This document shows, piece after piece, positions 34,448 to 43,740 of a stretch of DNA of 64,000 nucleotides. The notes below the pieces were generated by a model. The model had not been told where the DNA came from, ran no database searches, and saw only the letters and a program-made list of their open reading frames with translations. Each line of letters begins with the position of its first letter. Position 1 is the first letter of the stretch. Location: NCBI RefSeq assembly GCF_018271975.1, contig NZ_JAGUCN010000002.1, forward strand, positions 186,001-250,000, in the 5' to 3' direction. The translations under genes and the position numbers were made by a program. The stretch comes from Carboxylicivirga mesophila. Lineage in GTDB: Bacteria > Bacteroidota > Bacteroidia > Bacteroidales > Marinilabiliaceae.

Positions 34448-35680
34448 TTACTGGTTAATCATTAGTTGTATAGCTCCGAGCACTTCCTCAAGCTCATAAT
34501 TGCAATGACCATATCTTTCAACAGGAAATGGGATTACATGATTGCCTTCTTGCATAGCCACTTTGGTCATAAATTGCTCAAAATGCCAGAATGGTGTCAC
34601 ATGATCACCCATTGTGTGCATTAATACAACCGGTACATTTGGTGTGCCTTTTGTCTCGTATAGGCGTTCCATATGATGAAAGGCTTGCTTATCGCCCTTG
34701 ATACGTTGTACCTGCGCATTAAGCTCCTCGTAGTTAAAGGGTATGTCACATTGGTACCAGGTTTCTGTATTTTCAAAAGGGACACCACCCAAACGTTCAA
34801 TCATATCATTGGTTGCCATAATATTGAAGCGTAGAAGTTCTCTTAGCATCAATAGCATGTATTCTTCATTAGGTATAAAATCAGTAGGAACGCCGGCTAA
34901 TTGAAACAGTAGAGGTAACTTCCATTCTTCCTGACTGATAACCCAAAGAAGAGGAGCATCTAAAAAGCCATTACTCCAGTAGTCCATGGTTAGAGGAGGT
35001 ACGCCTTGTGGATTGCCTAAATCGATGGAGCCTCCGGGGTAGTTAAGTAACTCATCGGTATACAGGTAATTAAAAAGTACATGAAAATTACCAAAGTAAT
35101 TTAACTGCATTCTAAAGTTACCTACAGGTGCACAGCTGATAAGTCCGGCCTCAAAGATCTTCTGATTCCTTTCAAGGGTTTTCATAGCTACCAGTCCACC
35201 TTCTGAAACGCCACCAAGGAAGATGTGATGAGGTTTAAAGTGGGCTTTTAATTGATTGCCCAGGTATAAAACATCAATAACTCCTTCCTTCACTGCAAAA
35301 CCATTTTCAGAATAACTGGTTGAGGCATAACCAAAGTTGGCAGAAGTTATTAATTGCGATAAAGGCATGCCTCCTATAATATCATCAGGAAGATGGATGG
35401 GCAAGTTAGGATTTACATAGCCATGGGCATATACTATAAACTGACCATTCCAGACGGGAGGTATGAGTACCTCAATAGAGTCGTTATTGATGATATCGCG
35501 ATAAACATACCACTGACCATCCTGGTAATCAGGAATGCCATGGAAAGCTTTAAGCCGGATTTCTGGTTCAGCCACTTCCAGAACCGTTTCATCAGAACAA
35601 TAACAGAGCGTTGCTGCTAGTATAGCACCTGTGATTAAGAGCCAGGCTGTTTTTCTGATTGATAAAGGTACTTGTTTCAT
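34448..35680 (-). CDS. Exported alpha/beta-hydrolase, prolyl-peptidase or esterase-like
   Basis: A 410-residue protein with an N-terminal hydrophobic signal and an alpha/beta-hydrolase core. The nucleophile elbow is GGVSEGG with Ser159; the acid is probably the Asp in HTMGDHVTPF and the base the His in YGHCNYE near the C-terminus. YAHGYVNP is the usual HG oxyanion region. The segment between Ser and Asp is a long helical cap. The signal region ends TLCYCSDE, which is not a normal lipobox, so lipidation is doubtful. The substrate is unknown; a role in ester or peptide hydrolysis in the periplasm is all that can be said. A promoter lies just upstream. Confidence 0.8.
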   Translation of the reverse strand: MKQVPLSIRKTAWLLITGAILAATLCYCSDETVLEVAEPEIRLKAFHGIPDYQDGQWYVYRDIINNDSIEVLIPPVWNGQFIVYAHGYVNPNLPIHLPDDIIGGMPLSQLITSANFGYASTSYSENGFAVKEGVIDVLYLGNQLKAHFKPHHIFLGGVSEGGLVAMKTLERNQKIFEAGLISCAPVGNFRMQLNYFGNFHVLFNYLYTDELLNYPGGSIDLGNPQGVPPLTMDYWSNGFLDAPLLWVISQEEWKLPLLFQLAGVPTDFIPNEEYMLLMLRELLRFNIMATNDMIERLGGVPFENTETWYQCDIPFNYEELNAQVQRIKGDKQAFHHMERLYETKGTPNVPVVLMHTMGDHVTPFWHFEQFMTKVAMQEGNHVIPFPVERYGHCNYELEEVLGAIQLMINQ

Positions 35681-35703
35681 AACTGATAGCTTTTATTACC
35701 TGG

Positions 35704-35734
35704 GAAATATAAACTCCAATTGAAATGGTGTCAA
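35704..35734 (-). promoter_or_regulatory. Candidate promoter of the alpha/beta-hydrolase gene
   Basis: On the minus strand a TTG (35732-35734) is followed after 20 bases by TATATTTC (35704-35711), one mismatch from TAnnTTTG. This is the expected -33/-7 layout of Bacteroidota and ends 23 bases before the start codon. Confidence 0.5.
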
Positions 35735-36086
35735 TGTTCTTTTAAACTTTTATCAATAGATTATAATACGTGTGTAATGACGACTTTGTAGGCTTTGTCA
35801 AGAGTGGATTTATCATACTTGTAGATGGATTACAAAGTGCTTAGCAGTGCCCTATGGCATTGTTAGTATATGCCTGAAAATTGGTGTTGTAAGTATAATA
35901 ATAGGATGCTGTTAATTTGTAATGTAGTATCAGGTTATCGTTCGGTTAATATTTTTTAATGTACATGTTAGGAGGCTGTTGATGGAGGTTGTGATTTGTA
36001 AGTGATTTTTAATTTTTTATAAAAAAGACATTGATATCTTAAAATAGATTGCCTAACTTGATTAGCATTCTAATTAAGTTATTTTT
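35735..36086. other. AT-rich intergenic region between divergent hydrolase and fatty-acid operon
   Basis: About 350 bases without a gene I can support. It must hold the promoter of the acyl-CoA operon, but no exact TAnnTTTG is found near 36087; the nearest is TATTTTTA at the start codon itself. I looked for a cobalamin riboswitch, given the B12-dependent mutase at the end of the operon, and saw no conserved box. Confidence 0.4.
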
Positions 36087-36845
36087 ATGAACCTCACTTG
36101 CACACAACACGATGCTGTTGGCATCATTACTTTTTCGCGACCCAAAGCATTGAATGCTCTCAATAGCGAAGTGCTTAAGGAATTAAATGCCCTTCTGGAT
36201 AAAATAGAAGCCAGCGAACATATTCGTGTGGTTATTCTTACTGGTGAAGGCAAAGCTTTTATAGCTGGTGCCGACATTGCTGAGATGCAGGGAAAGTCGG
36301 AGCAGGAGGCTAAAGCTTTTTCCAGCCTGGGACATGATGTGATGAAGCGCATTGAGCAATCACCAATACCATTTATCGGAGCCCTCAATGGCTTTACTTT
36401 GGGAGGAGGTCTAGAAATGGCGTTATCATGCAGCTTTCTGTTGGCTGCCGAAACGGCTAAGTTTAGTGCCCCCGAAGTGAACCTGGGATTGATACCCGGT
36501 TTTGGTGGTTCGCAGCGACTGGTGCGTACCATTGGGCTTAATAATGCCCGTTATTACCTGTATACTGCCAATATGTTTGATGCCACCGAGGCACTTCGTA
36601 TGGGATTGGTTCAGGCTGTTTATTCCAATGAAGAGTTGATGGATAAGGCCATGGAACTGGCCAAACTCATTGCATCCAAAGGGCCATTAGCCACCAGATC
36701 TTTAGCGACTGTTGTTAATTGTGGATTAGAGAAGGGCTTTGTGGCTGGATGTGACGCAGAGCAGGACGCATTTGCTTCCTTATTCAACAGCGAAGCTCAG
36801 GAAGGGATGAGTGCTTTCCTCGAAAAACGCAAACCTCAGTGGTAA
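36087..36845 (+). CDS. Enoyl-CoA hydratase (crotonase family)
   Basis: A 252-residue crotonase that should hydrate crotonyl-CoA-type enoyl-CoA to 3-hydroxyacyl-CoA. The CoA-binding oxyanion-hole segments are KAFIAGADIAEM and GFTLGGGLEMALSC. Both catalytic glutamates of true hydratases are present, Glu110 in GGGLEM and Glu130 in APEVNLGLIPGFGG. It leads a nine-gene operon with intergenic gaps mostly under 35 bases. The small gap to the dehydrogenase (24 bases) and the companion genes point to short-chain beta-oxidation in the cytoplasm. Gene names such as crt or paaF are not distinguishable here. Confidence 0.92.
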   Translation: MNLTCTQHDAVGIITFSRPKALNALNSEVLKELNALLDKIEASEHIRVVILTGEGKAFIAGADIAEMQGKSEQEAKAFSSLGHDVMKRIEQSPIPFIGALNGFTLGGGLEMALSCSFLLAAETAKFSAPEVNLGLIPGFGGSQRLVRTIGLNNARYYLYTANMFDATEALRMGLVQAVYSNEELMDKAMELAKLIASKGPLATRSLATVVNCGLEKGFVAGCDAEQDAFASLFNSEAQEGMSAFLEKRKPQW

Positions 36846-36869
36846 AATAAACCAATTATACAATAAACT

Positions 36870-38201
36870 ATGAGTCACCTGGATAGATTTAAGAACATTA
36901 GTGTCATTGGTGCGGCCGGTAAAATGGGCAGTGGCATTCTGCTATTGAATGTTTTACATGCCACTAAGTTGATGCACCATGCACCCTATTTGGGACAAAC
37001 CTTTGTCATCAATGCCATTGACCAAGACTTTGAGCACTTGCAGGGATTAATGAATTACCTGAAAGAGCAACTGCAGAAGTGGGCTGAAAAAAACATTGTG
37101 GAGCTGCGGAAGCTCTACGCCAACCGGGCGCACCTCATTGATAATAAAGACATCATTGAGGCCTTTGTGTTTGAAGCGCTATCGTTAGTGAAGCCATCAA
37201 TTAATATGGAGGCTGCCTATCATTCTACCCTGATTTTTGAAGCCATTATTGAGGATGAGACAATTAAGTCATCTGTTTTGAAACAAATCAATGACAATAA
37301 TCCTCACGAACCATTTTTCCTGACTAACACAAGTGCTATTCCCATTGAGGTACTGAATCAGAAAGCACAATTGGATGGACGCATCATTGGCTGTCATTTC
37401 TATAATCCGCCGGCTGTACAGAAGCTGATCGAGGTGGTTGAGTTGAAAGGCGGCCATCCTGAGTTGAGTAAAATAGTGGATGGTTTTGCCAGACACATGG
37501 ATAAACTCATCGTGCCTTCTTTCGATGTGGCAGGTTTTGTTGGCAATGGCTTTTTCATGCGCGAGATATTGTTTGCCGAGAAAATGTATAATGATCTGCG
37601 AAAAGAACTGGATGCGCAGCAGGCATTACTGATTACGGATAAGGTCAGTCATGAGCTGATGATGCGCCCCATGGGTATCTTTCAGTTGGTCGACTATGTG
37701 GGCATTGATGTCTGTGTGTTGATTATGAAGGTGATGAATACTTACCTCGATGAAGAGATAGTCAGTCCATTGCTAACCGGTCTTTTGGAAAAAGGCGTAA
37801 GAGGCGGGCAACATCATGATGGCTCTCAAAAAGAAGGTTTGTTCAAATATGTAAAAGGCCGTCCGGTTGAGTTGTATGATATAGATACCGATAAATATGT
37901 GGCCCTTAAAGCACCTGCTTCGAAAGCTGATGAGTACCTGTCAGTGCAAACAAAAGTCTACTCCTGGAATCAGCTGAGTCGCTCTAAATACAGGGAGCAG
38001 CATCTGAAAGAAGCCTTTGAACATCTGGCCAATGAGGACAGTCGGGGTGCCCGACTCCTGAAAACCTATATGGCAGCCATGAAAGCTCTGGGCCTTCAAC
38101 TGAAGGAAGATGGTGTCACCGCATCCACCGATTATGTCAATGCCGTGATGATGAATGGATTCTATCACTTGTACGGACCCGTTAACGATTATAATTTCTA
38201 A
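36870..38201 (+). CDS. 3-hydroxyacyl-CoA dehydrogenase
   Basis: NAD-dependent oxidation of 3-hydroxyacyl-CoA to 3-ketoacyl-CoA. The nucleotide-binding motif is VIGAAGKMGSG (residues 12-22), Ser155 lies in NTSAIPI and catalytic His176 in GCHFYNPPAVQKLIEVV. The protein has 443 residues, about 150 more than a simple 3-hydroxybutyryl-CoA dehydrogenase: there is a long helical stretch between the Rossmann core halves (about 55-130) and an extended C-terminal domain. It is therefore an unusual long member, similar to forms found in other Bacteroidota operons of this type. The thiolase begins four bases after its stop. Confidence 0.9.
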   Translation: MSHLDRFKNISVIGAAGKMGSGILLLNVLHATKLMHHAPYLGQTFVINAIDQDFEHLQGLMNYLKEQLQKWAEKNIVELRKLYANRAHLIDNKDIIEAFVFEALSLVKPSINMEAAYHSTLIFEAIIEDETIKSSVLKQINDNNPHEPFFLTNTSAIPIEVLNQKAQLDGRIIGCHFYNPPAVQKLIEVVELKGGHPELSKIVDGFARHMDKLIVPSFDVAGFVGNGFFMREILFAEKMYNDLRKELDAQQALLITDKVSHELMMRPMGIFQLVDYVGIDVCVLIMKVMNTYLDEEIVSPLLTGLLEKGVRGGQHHDGSQKEGLFKYVKGRPVELYDIDTDKYVALKAPASKADEYLSVQTKVYSWNQLSRSKYREQHLKEAFEHLANEDSRGARLLKTYMAAMKALGLQLKEDGVTASTDYVNAVMMNGFYHLYGPVNDYNF

Positions 38202-38204
38202 GCC

Positions 38205-39440
38205 ATGCAAAAACGTGTTTTTATAGTAGCTGGATATAATACGGTCTCGCTGGGGAGCGGACGTTCAGAGTTCAATCCTAAAAAAGAAAACCCGGGACTG
38301 GCACATTACATACAGGAAGCCGGACGTAAAGTTTTGGCGCGTATTAACGGGGCAGAACATGTAGACGAAAGCGTTATTGGTAACTTCATTGCTTCCCGTT
38401 TCAATAATCAGGCACATTTGGCGGCTTTTATCCCATCTATTGATGAGAAATTGAAGTATAAACCAGCTATAAGGGTTGAAGGAGCCTGTGCTTCCGGAGG
38501 GCTGGCTGTGATGACGGGCGTGAAATCAATTCTTGCTGGCACAGCGGATGTGGTACTGATTGTTGGTGTGGAAGTTCAGAATACAGTGAAAGCAATGTAT
38601 GGTGCCGACTTCCTGGCTCAGGCTGATTATTATCCGAAACGTAAAGACGGACATGCCTACTTCTTTCCGGGAAAATTCAGCGACCGGGCTGGTGCTTATG
38701 CCAGTGCCTATGGCGAAGAATACATGCGTAAAGGCCTGGCTCAATGGTATGTCAATTGTGTGGAGAATGCACGTCTGTGTGAAACAGCCCAGGAGTTTGA
38801 AAATAAGAGTGATAAACTGATGGAAACGGGATTGCTGCCTCCCGATGGAAGCCGTTTCGTGGATCATCTTAATTATACCGACTGCTCAAAAGTATCCGAC
38901 GGTGCCTCTGCTATTGCTATTGTTTCTGAGGAAGGATTAAAGCGAACCGGCATTGCGCCAAACAAGGCCATCGAACTGGTCGGTTTTGCCCAGGCGGAGG
39001 ATAACATCATGGAAGAACCGGTTGATCCCTTGGAATTAAGTACTACCAAAGCTGCCGTAAACAGAGCGTTAAGCATGGCTGGCATTGGAAAAGAACAGCT
39101 GGCAACAGTTGAAACGCACGACTGCTTTACCATTGCTGGCGTTTTGGCAACCGAGGCCATTGGTTTTGCAGCAAAGGGACATGGAGCTGCCTATGTGGCC
39201 GAAGGCAACACGGCACGTAATGGTACTATCCCATTTAATACCACTGGCGGACTGATTGCCTGGGGACATCCAACCGGAGCTACAGGCGTGCATCAGGTGG
39301 TAACCATCTGGGAGCAGCTTACAGGTCAGGCAGGTCAGGCACAAATCAAGGTTCCGGATAATAAACCTTACGGAATGACAGTGAATATGGGCGGCAATGA
39401 TAAGACGGTGGTCAGCATGGTATTTAAAAAATGTAAATAA
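38205..39440 (+). CDS. Thiolase, SCP2/SCPx-type acetyl-CoA acyltransferase
   Basis: A 411-residue thiolase-fold enzyme expected to cleave 3-ketoacyl-CoA (for example acetoacetyl-CoA) with CoA. The nucleophilic Cys95 is in EGACASGGLA. HDCFTIAG near residue 307 and His355 in AWGHPTGATG are the SCP2-thiolase pattern; the usual C-terminal CxG motif of type I thiolases is replaced by MGGNDKTV, as in SCPx enzymes. These enzymes often accept branched or unusual acyl chains. It is joined closely to the dehydrogenase upstream and to the acyl-CoA dehydrogenase 30 bases downstream. Confidence 0.9.
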   Translation: MQKRVFIVAGYNTVSLGSGRSEFNPKKENPGLAHYIQEAGRKVLARINGAEHVDESVIGNFIASRFNNQAHLAAFIPSIDEKLKYKPAIRVEGACASGGLAVMTGVKSILAGTADVVLIVGVEVQNTVKAMYGADFLAQADYYPKRKDGHAYFFPGKFSDRAGAYASAYGEEYMRKGLAQWYVNCVENARLCETAQEFENKSDKLMETGLLPPDGSRFVDHLNYTDCSKVSDGASAIAIVSEEGLKRTGIAPNKAIELVGFAQAEDNIMEEPVDPLELSTTKAAVNRALSMAGIGKEQLATVETHDCFTIAGVLATEAIGFAAKGHGAAYVAEGNTARNGTIPFNTTGGLIAWGHPTGATGVHQVVTIWEQLTGQAGQAQIKVPDNKPYGMTVNMGGNDKTVVSMVFKKCK

Positions 39441-39470
39441 AAATCTCCCTAATCAAATAACTAAAGACAA

Positions 39471-40619
39471 ATGAATTTCCAATTAACAGAAGAGCAAATA
39501 ATGATTCAGCAGGCTGCCCGCGATTATGCGCAGCGCGAGCTGATACAGGATGTGATTGAGCGGGATGAGAAAGCGATTTATCCCACAGAACACATTCGTA
39601 ACCTGGCTGAACTGGGTTTTCTGGGGATGCTGGTCGATCCCAGATACGATGGTGGTGGCATGGATACGGTGTCTTATGTACTGGCCATGGAAGAGCTTTC
39701 CAAAGTAGATTCTTCGGTGGGCGTCATCATATCGGTTAATAACTCACTGGTGTGTTTCGGATTGGAGAAGTACGGTACTGAAGAGCAGAAAGAGAAATTT
39801 CTCAAGCCGCTGGCCAGGGGGGAAGTAACAGGTGCATTCTTGTTGTCTGAGCCAGGAGCAGGTTCTGATGCCACGTCGCAGCAAACCAAGGCCATTGATA
39901 TGGGTGATCATTACCTGGTGAATGGTGTTAAAAACTGGATCACCAATGGCCATACAGCCTCAGTTTATTTGTTGATTGCACAAACAGATCCGGCTAAAGG
40001 CCATCATGGCATCAATGCCCTGATAGTAGATCGACACGCCGACGGAATAACGGTTGGCCCACATGAAAACAAAATGGGGATGCGTAGTTCAGATACACAT
40101 TCGGTGCAGTTTACCGATGTGAAGGTGCCCAAGGAAAATCGTATTGGTGAAGATGGTTTCGGCTTTAAGTTTGCCATGAAAACGCTGGAAGGCGGGCGGA
40201 TTGGTATTGCATCGCAAGCCTTGGGCATTGCTTCCGGGGCTTACGAGCTGGCGTGTAAATATGCAATGGAACGAAAGACTTTCGGGAAGCCTATTATCAG
40301 GCACCAGGCCATTGCTTTTAAGCTGGCCGATATGGCCACCGAGATAGAAGCAGCTAGGTTCCTCTGTATGAAAGCAGCCTGGCTCAAAGATCAGGGGCAA
40401 CCGTATGGCATTGCCAGTGCCATGGCCAAGCAGTATGCGGCCGATATGGCCATGCGTGTAACCACCGAAGCTGTGCAGATTCATGGTGGATACGGTTATG
40501 TGAAAGAGTACCATGTGGAGCGGCTGATGCGCGATGCCAAGCTGACACAGATTTATGAGGGAACTTCCGAGATTCAAAAGATTGTGGTGTCCCGCGCCAT
40601 TGAAAGTGGCGATGTTTAA
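39471..40619 (+). CDS. Short-chain acyl-CoA dehydrogenase
   Basis: A 382-residue flavoprotein that oxidises acyl-CoA to enoyl-CoA and passes electrons to ETF. The family signatures are present: AFLLSEPGAGSDATS, the FAD-binding WITNGHTA region and the C-terminal QIHGGYGYVKEYHVERLMRDAK. The catalytic base is Glu363 in IYEGTSEIQ, the position used by short-chain (butyryl-CoA type) dehydrogenases. EtfB and EtfA follow directly, which makes electron transfer through ETF to the membrane complex downstream very likely. Butyryl-CoA is the most probable substrate given the operon, but isobutyryl-CoA or 2-methylbutyryl-CoA remain possible. Confidence 0.94.
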   Translation: MNFQLTEEQIMIQQAARDYAQRELIQDVIERDEKAIYPTEHIRNLAELGFLGMLVDPRYDGGGMDTVSYVLAMEELSKVDSSVGVIISVNNSLVCFGLEKYGTEEQKEKFLKPLARGEVTGAFLLSEPGAGSDATSQQTKAIDMGDHYLVNGVKNWITNGHTASVYLLIAQTDPAKGHHGINALIVDRHADGITVGPHENKMGMRSSDTHSVQFTDVKVPKENRIGEDGFGFKFAMKTLEGGRIGIASQALGIASGAYELACKYAMERKTFGKPIIRHQAIAFKLADMATEIEAARFLCMKAAWLKDQGQPYGIASAMAKQYAADMAMRVTTEAVQIHGGYGYVKEYHVERLMRDAKLTQIYEGTSEIQKIVVSRAIESGDV

Positions 40620-40637
40620 TCAACTAAAACAAGGACT

Positions 40638-41381
40638 ATGAAAGTATTAGTTTGCATGAGTTATATTCCTGATACAACAACCAAAATACGCTTTAGGGAA
40701 GATAACACTCAACTCGATGATACAACCATTCAATGGGTGATTAATCCATGGGACGAACTGGCATTGACACGTGCCGTGGAACTGAAGGAAGATGCAGGTA
40801 CACCTGTTGATGAGGTGGAGATTGTGATGGTAGGTGGCGTACGGTGCGAACCCATCCTTCGCAAAGGATTGGCCATTGGTGCTGACAAAGCCACCCGGAT
40901 TGATGTGGAACCGCTGGATGCCTTTCAGACAGCCACTCAGCTGGCAGCTTATCTGCAGGGCAAGGACTGTGGGTTTATTGTTTGCGGCATTGAGTCGGGC
41001 GATTACAACGAGGCGGCCGTGGGCGGTATGCTGGCCGAATTGTTGGATTATGCTTCGGTGTCTTCGGTGTCATCTGTTCAGTTCGATGGTGTAACACCAA
41101 TCTACCAGCGCGATGTGGCCAATGGTAAGGAGCAGGTGAAAGTGGATGGGCCGGCTGTACTCATTGTGCAGAAAGGATTCGCCCGTGTGCCTAAAATCCC
41201 TAATATGCGTGGAATTATGACAGCCAGAAGCAAGCCGCTGGATGTGATTCCTGCCATAGAAGTTGATCCGTTGGTAGAATTTGTGATGTATACTGCTCCA
41301 CCTTCAAAAGGAGGAGTGAAGATGCTTAACACGCCGGAAGAGTTAGTTCGAAGCCTGAGTGACGAGGCAAAACTCATTTAA
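40638..41381 (+). CDS. etfB: Electron transfer flavoprotein beta subunit
   Basis: A 247-residue ETF beta subunit. It opens with KVLVCMSYIPDTTTKI and contains AVELKEDAGTPVDEVEIVMVGG and IESGDYNEAAVGGMLAELL, the AMP- and partner-binding regions, with the closing PKIPNMRGIMTARSKPL loop that faces the dehydrogenase. It forms the heterodimer with EtfA encoded 60 bases downstream. It accepts electrons from the acyl-CoA dehydrogenase immediately upstream. Nothing suggests the bifurcating type that would pair with a butyryl-CoA dehydrogenase in anaerobes, but sequence alone does not exclude it. Confidence 0.94.
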   Translation: MKVLVCMSYIPDTTTKIRFREDNTQLDDTTIQWVINPWDELALTRAVELKEDAGTPVDEVEIVMVGGVRCEPILRKGLAIGADKATRIDVEPLDAFQTATQLAAYLQGKDCGFIVCGIESGDYNEAAVGGMLAELLDYASVSSVSSVQFDGVTPIYQRDVANGKEQVKVDGPAVLIVQKGFARVPKIPNMRGIMTARSKPLDVIPAIEVDPLVEFVMYTAPPSKGGVKMLNTPEELVRSLSDEAKLI

Positions 41382-41441
41382 CACACCAAAAGGAAATCGC
41401 TAGAAGCAAGCACACCATTATTAACATCTTAAATCAGGACT

Positions 41442-42419
41442 ATGTCGATACTCGTATATATCAGAAATGTTGGGGGGCAACTCAAAAAACAAAGCCTTGA
41501 ACTAACCGCTTATGCCAAAGCGATGGCTGATACCTTGAACCTGGAAGTAACAGGTTTGGTAATTGGCACCATCGCTGATGATGAATTGAAAAAATTAGGC
41601 AATTATGGTATGAGCCGTTTACTTAAAGCTGATGATGAAAAGTACAACCAGCGGGTGAACAGAGTTTATACACGCATTGTGGAGCAGGCGGTTAATGAAG
41701 TGGATGCCAAATACATTTTGTTTCCCGATAATGCGCAGGGAAAAGCCATTGCACCTCGGTTGTCGGTACGTTTAAAAGCCGGATTTATTCCACAGGTATT
41801 GGATTTGCCTTCGTCCTATGAACCGTTCACTGTTAAAAAGAGAGCCTTCACCGGTAAAGCCATTGCAACAGTCACAGCCCATACCGAGCGGGTTATTCTG
41901 ACGCCTATGCTCAATAGCTTCGGTTTAAGGGAAAATGCCCGGGATCTGGAAATACAAAGCTTCGAGCCGCATATTGAAGAGCCTAATTCAAGATTGGAGC
42001 TGGTTGGCAAACAGTTGAGCGAAGAAGGCCTGCAGTTGGCAGATGCCGATATTGTTGTAAGTGGAGGACGTGGCATGCGCTCATCAGAGAATTTTGCGCT
42101 GCTGGAGGAACTGGCTGCCACGCTGGGAGCCGCCACTGCCTGTAGTAGGCCTGTGGCCGATGATGGCTGGCGCCCTGCTGATGAGCATGTGGGACAAACA
42201 GGCAAGATTATTGCGCCAAACATCTATTTTGCCATTGGCATATCCGGAGCCATTCAGCATGTGGCCGGGGTGAGTGGTGCCAAATGTATTGTGGGCATTA
42301 ACTCCGATCCCGAAGCGCCCATTTTTGAGGTGGCCGACTACGGCATGGTGGGAGATGCTTTTCAGATTATTCCGGAGCTGAATGCCTTGTTCAAGAAGCA
42401 TATCCACGAGAATAAGTAA
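41442..42419 (+). CDS. etfA: Electron transfer flavoprotein alpha subunit
   Basis: A 325-residue ETF alpha subunit. The FAD-binding C-terminal domain shows VSGGRGMRSSENFALLEELA, SRPVADDGWRPADEHVGQTGK, YFAIGISGAIQHVAGV and INSDPEAPIFEVADYGMVGD, all diagnostic. The N-terminal domain is complete. Gene order etfB-etfA, with the oxidoreductase genes immediately behind, indicates that reduced ETF is oxidised by the membrane pair at 42,452 and 43,741. Intergenic gap to the next gene is 32 bases. Confidence 0.95.
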   Translation: MSILVYIRNVGGQLKKQSLELTAYAKAMADTLNLEVTGLVIGTIADDELKKLGNYGMSRLLKADDEKYNQRVNRVYTRIVEQAVNEVDAKYILFPDNAQGKAIAPRLSVRLKAGFIPQVLDLPSSYEPFTVKKRAFTGKAIATVTAHTERVILTPMLNSFGLRENARDLEIQSFEPHIEEPNSRLELVGKQLSEEGLQLADADIVVSGGRGMRSSENFALLEELAATLGAATACSRPVADDGWRPADEHVGQTGKIIAPNIYFAIGISGAIQHVAGVSGAKCIVGINSDPEAPIFEVADYGMVGDAFQIIPELNALFKKHIHENK

Positions 42420-42451
42420 ACTTCTGCCCTCTGCCTGACAACTAATAAACT

Positions 42452-43714
42452 ATGTTTATGAATCAGCTTGTTTTTACAATTATACTCATTGCCGCCATTG
42501 CCGTCTTGCTACGTTCATTCTGGCAGATACGAGCAAATTTTGCTCTTACCCGGGATGTGGCGTTTGATGGACAGGTGATGAAACGTCTGCGTTTAACCGC
42601 AAAAGTTGCTTTGGGACAAACTAAAATTCTGCGTAAACCGTTCATCGGTCTGATGCATGCGCTTGTGTTCTGGGGCTTTATTGTGATTACCATCGGAAGC
42701 CTTGAGATGGTGATTGATGGGGTGTCAGGCTGGCATCGATCACTAAGTATTGTGGGACCTTTATATACCGTGATAGCTGCCAGCGGCGATATTTTTGCCT
42801 ATGTGGTGCTGGCCGGAATTATTTTGTTCCTGGCTCGTCGTCTGTTGATGCATATCAGGCGGTTCGAAGGTGCTGAGCTGACCAATGCCAATAAAACGGA
42901 TGCTGCCATTGCTCTTGGTTTTATCATGCTACTGATGCTGTCATTGATTGGGCTTAATATGACCGATTTATATCTGCATGGCAGTGAGTTGCCGGGAGCC
43001 TATCCTGTATCGGCCAGTTTGTTGCCCTATTTCGATTTATCAACAGTTAATGCAGAGGTAATGTATAGCTTTTATTGGTGGACGCATATTTTGCTCATCT
43101 TTATCTTTGCCAATTATCTGCCTTACTCCAAGCATTTTCATGTGTTCATGTCCTTGCCCAACGTATTTTTCAGTAACCTGAATCCATTGACTTATCTGCC
43201 TTCGATGCCTGAAGTACAAAAAGAGGTGGCGCTGATGCTCAGTGGTAATGCTTATGATGCCGCACCACCGGAACAACCCCGGCGTTTTGGCGTGAAGGAT
43301 GTGGAGGACATCACCTGGAAGAATTACATGGATGCATTGACATGTACCCAATGTGGGCGTTGTACAGAGGTGTGCCCAGCCAATATTACCGGTAAACTAT
43401 TGTCTCCGCGAAAACTGTTTGTTGATATCCGTGCACGGATGGACGAGAAAAGTAAGAATGGCTCGGGTCATTTCCTGTTGGGCGATTACATTTCTAAAGA
43501 AGAGTTATGGGCTTGCACCACTTGTAATGCCTGTGCTCAGGAATGCCCTTTAAACATCAGTCATCCGAATCTCATAATGGATATGCGCCGTTACCTGGTG
43601 CTGGAAGAGGGAGATGCACCGGATGAGCTCAACGCCATGTTTGCCAATATCGAAAATAACGGGGCACCCTGGAAGTATTCGGCCGAAGACCGCCTGAAAT
43701 GGACAGAAGCCTAA
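42452..43714 (+). CDS. Membrane iron-sulfur subunit of an ETF:menaquinone oxidoreductase-like complex (NarI/HdrE-like plus 2x[4Fe-4S])
   Basis: A 420-residue protein. The N-terminal half has about five hydrophobic helices (roughly 5-22, 66-88, 105-130, 152-170, 205-225) with several His in membrane regions, as in cytochrome b-type NarI/HdrE subunits. The C-terminal half is a ferredoxin domain with two cluster motifs: Cys298, 301, 304, 308 and Cys355, 358, 361, 365. Start can be 42452 or the ATG two codons later. Known ETF:(methyl)menaquinone oxidoreductases (EMO) of this type are single proteins with a further cysteine-rich domain; here that domain is the next gene, so the enzyme is split. 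Confidence 0.88.
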   Translation: MFMNQLVFTIILIAAIAVLLRSFWQIRANFALTRDVAFDGQVMKRLRLTAKVALGQTKILRKPFIGLMHALVFWGFIVITIGSLEMVIDGVSGWHRSLSIVGPLYTVIAASGDIFAYVVLAGIILFLARRLLMHIRRFEGAELTNANKTDAAIALGFIMLLMLSLIGLNMTDLYLHGSELPGAYPVSASLLPYFDLSTVNAEVMYSFYWWTHILLIFIFANYLPYSKHFHVFMSLPNVFFSNLNPLTYLPSMPEVQKEVALMLSGNAYDAAPPEQPRRFGVKDVEDITWKNYMDALTCTQCGRCTEVCPANITGKLLSPRKLFVDIRARMDEKSKNGSGHFLLGDYISKEELWACTTCNACAQECPLNISHPNLIMDMRRYLVLEEGDAPDELNAMFANIENNGAPWKYSAEDRLKWTEA

Positions 43715-43740
43715 AGCATTTTTAATCGTAATTCTCACAC

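Noticed and set aside
34448-35680. Lipoprotein assignment for the alpha/beta-hydrolase
   Set aside because: The signal ends TLCYC, which does not fit the lipobox pattern, so only export is claimed.
35735-36086. Cobalamin riboswitch ahead of the operon with the B12-dependent mutase
   Set aside because: No conserved B12 box or matching stem pattern could be seen in the region.
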